Made by a program: the position numbers and the translations under genes | Source: an uncultured Candidatus Melainabacteria bacterium | GTDB lineage: Bacteria > Cyanobacteriota > Vampirovibrionia > Gastranaerophilales > Gastranaerophilaceae | DNA length: 6,430 nt | Reading direction: 5' to 3' | Assembly: GCA_937891325.1 (NCBI GenBank) | Contig: CALAFU010000152.1 | Coordinates: 1-6,430 of the forward strand | Notes under the pieces: generated by a model | Database searches by the model: none | Seen by the model: only the letters and a program-made list of their open reading frames with translations | What the model was told of the DNA's origin: nothing | Shown: in pieces, positions 6,155 to 6,430 of the stretch | How positions within the stretch are numbered: position 1 is the first letter of the stretch | Layout: every line of letters starts with the position of its first letter

Positions 6155-6430
6155 TTATAAAGTATGATGCATTTTTTCTTTTTTAGTATCTAGATATCTT
6201 TTATTATATTCCGTAATTTCTGATTTGATATGCACTATATCGTGTATTTTTAATCCATAACCCTCTAAACCGACGATTTTTTTAGGATTATTTGTAATCA
6301 AATTGAAGGTTGTAAAGCCTATATCACGGATAATTTGAGCACCTACACCGTAATCTCTTAAATCCTCTTTAAAACCTAAAGAAAGATTTGCTTGAATTGT
6401 ATCTTCACCTTTTTCTTGCAAAGAATAAGC
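6155..6430 (-). CDS. ribA: GTP cyclohydrolase II, C-terminal part (RibA or RibBA)
   Basis: The frame enters from the right window edge (first full codon 6430-6428) and reads AYSLQEKGEDTIQAN, the usual end of the catalytic core (AYxLQDxGxDTVEAN in the family). It continues with SLGFKEDLRDYGVGAQIIRD, the strictly conserved NLITNNPKKIVGLEGYGLKI segment and a KRYLDTKKEKMHH tail. GTP cyclohydrolase II converts GTP to 2,5-diamino-6-ribosylamino-pyrimidinone phosphate, formate and pyrophosphate, the first step of riboflavin synthesis in the cytoplasm. The zinc-binding cysteines and any fused RibB domain lie outside the window, so a RibBA bifunctional enzyme cannot be distinguished from RibA alone. 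The TTG at 6421-6419 sits within this conserved block and is an ordinary leucine codon, not a start. The gene is intact to its natural stop. Confidence 0.96.
   Translation of the reverse strand, partial: AYSLQEKGEDTIQANLSLGFKEDLRDYGVGAQIIRDIGFTTFNLITNNPKKIVGLEGYGLKIHDIVHIKSEITEYNKRYLDTKKEKMHHTL

Noticed and set aside
6419..6421. TTG as the start of an 88-residue protein
   Set aside because: The residues before it (AYS) continue the conserved GTP cyclohydrolase II motif, so the gene extends past the window edge and TTG encodes an internal leucine.

Overview
This AT-rich, densely coded window looks like part of a bacterial chromosome. The best lineage guess is the non-photosynthetic cyanobacterial sister group (Melainabacteria/Vampirovibrionia, for example Gastranaerophilales). 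That guess rests on low GC content, Lys/Asn/Ile-rich proteins, and a YvcK/CofD-like protein with two N-terminal membrane helices, a layout familiar from Cyanobacteria and absent from the shorter Bacillus-type YvcK. It is an inference from family knowledge; no marker gene here proves it. No rRNA, tRNA, CRISPR array or insertion sequence was seen.

Left edge (1-236): a gene appears to start on the minus strand at base 27 and leave the window at base 1. It is followed by about 200 bases of intergenic DNA with a small inverted repeat built on TTCCGGAA and a plausible plus-strand promoter just before the first complete gene.

Plus-strand cluster (237-3306): three closely spaced genes, probably one operon. 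They encode a divergent LamB/YcsF (PxpA-like) protein, a membrane-anchored YvcK/CofD-like protein, and a 302-residue two-helix membrane protein. The C-terminal half of the last protein reads as a degenerate class III nucleotide cyclase domain that has lost both metal-binding aspartates.

Minus-strand cluster (6430-3303): three genes run leftward. They are the C-terminal end of GTP cyclohydrolase II (ribA or ribBA, riboflavin synthesis), a 328-residue protein with one clear and one degenerate GNAT acetyltransferase domain, and a 605-residue protein with a long Pro/Asn/Gln-rich repeat region and a folded C-terminal domain that resembles the FliK hook-length-control fold. The two clusters meet tail to tail and share four bases at their stop codons.

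Functionally, ribA and the YvcK-like gene are conserved housekeeping genes. The novelty lies in the uncharacterised partners: the pseudo-cyclase membrane protein beside YvcK, the repeat-rich FliK-like protein, and an orphan PxpA-like protein with altered family motifs and no visible PxpB or PxpC.
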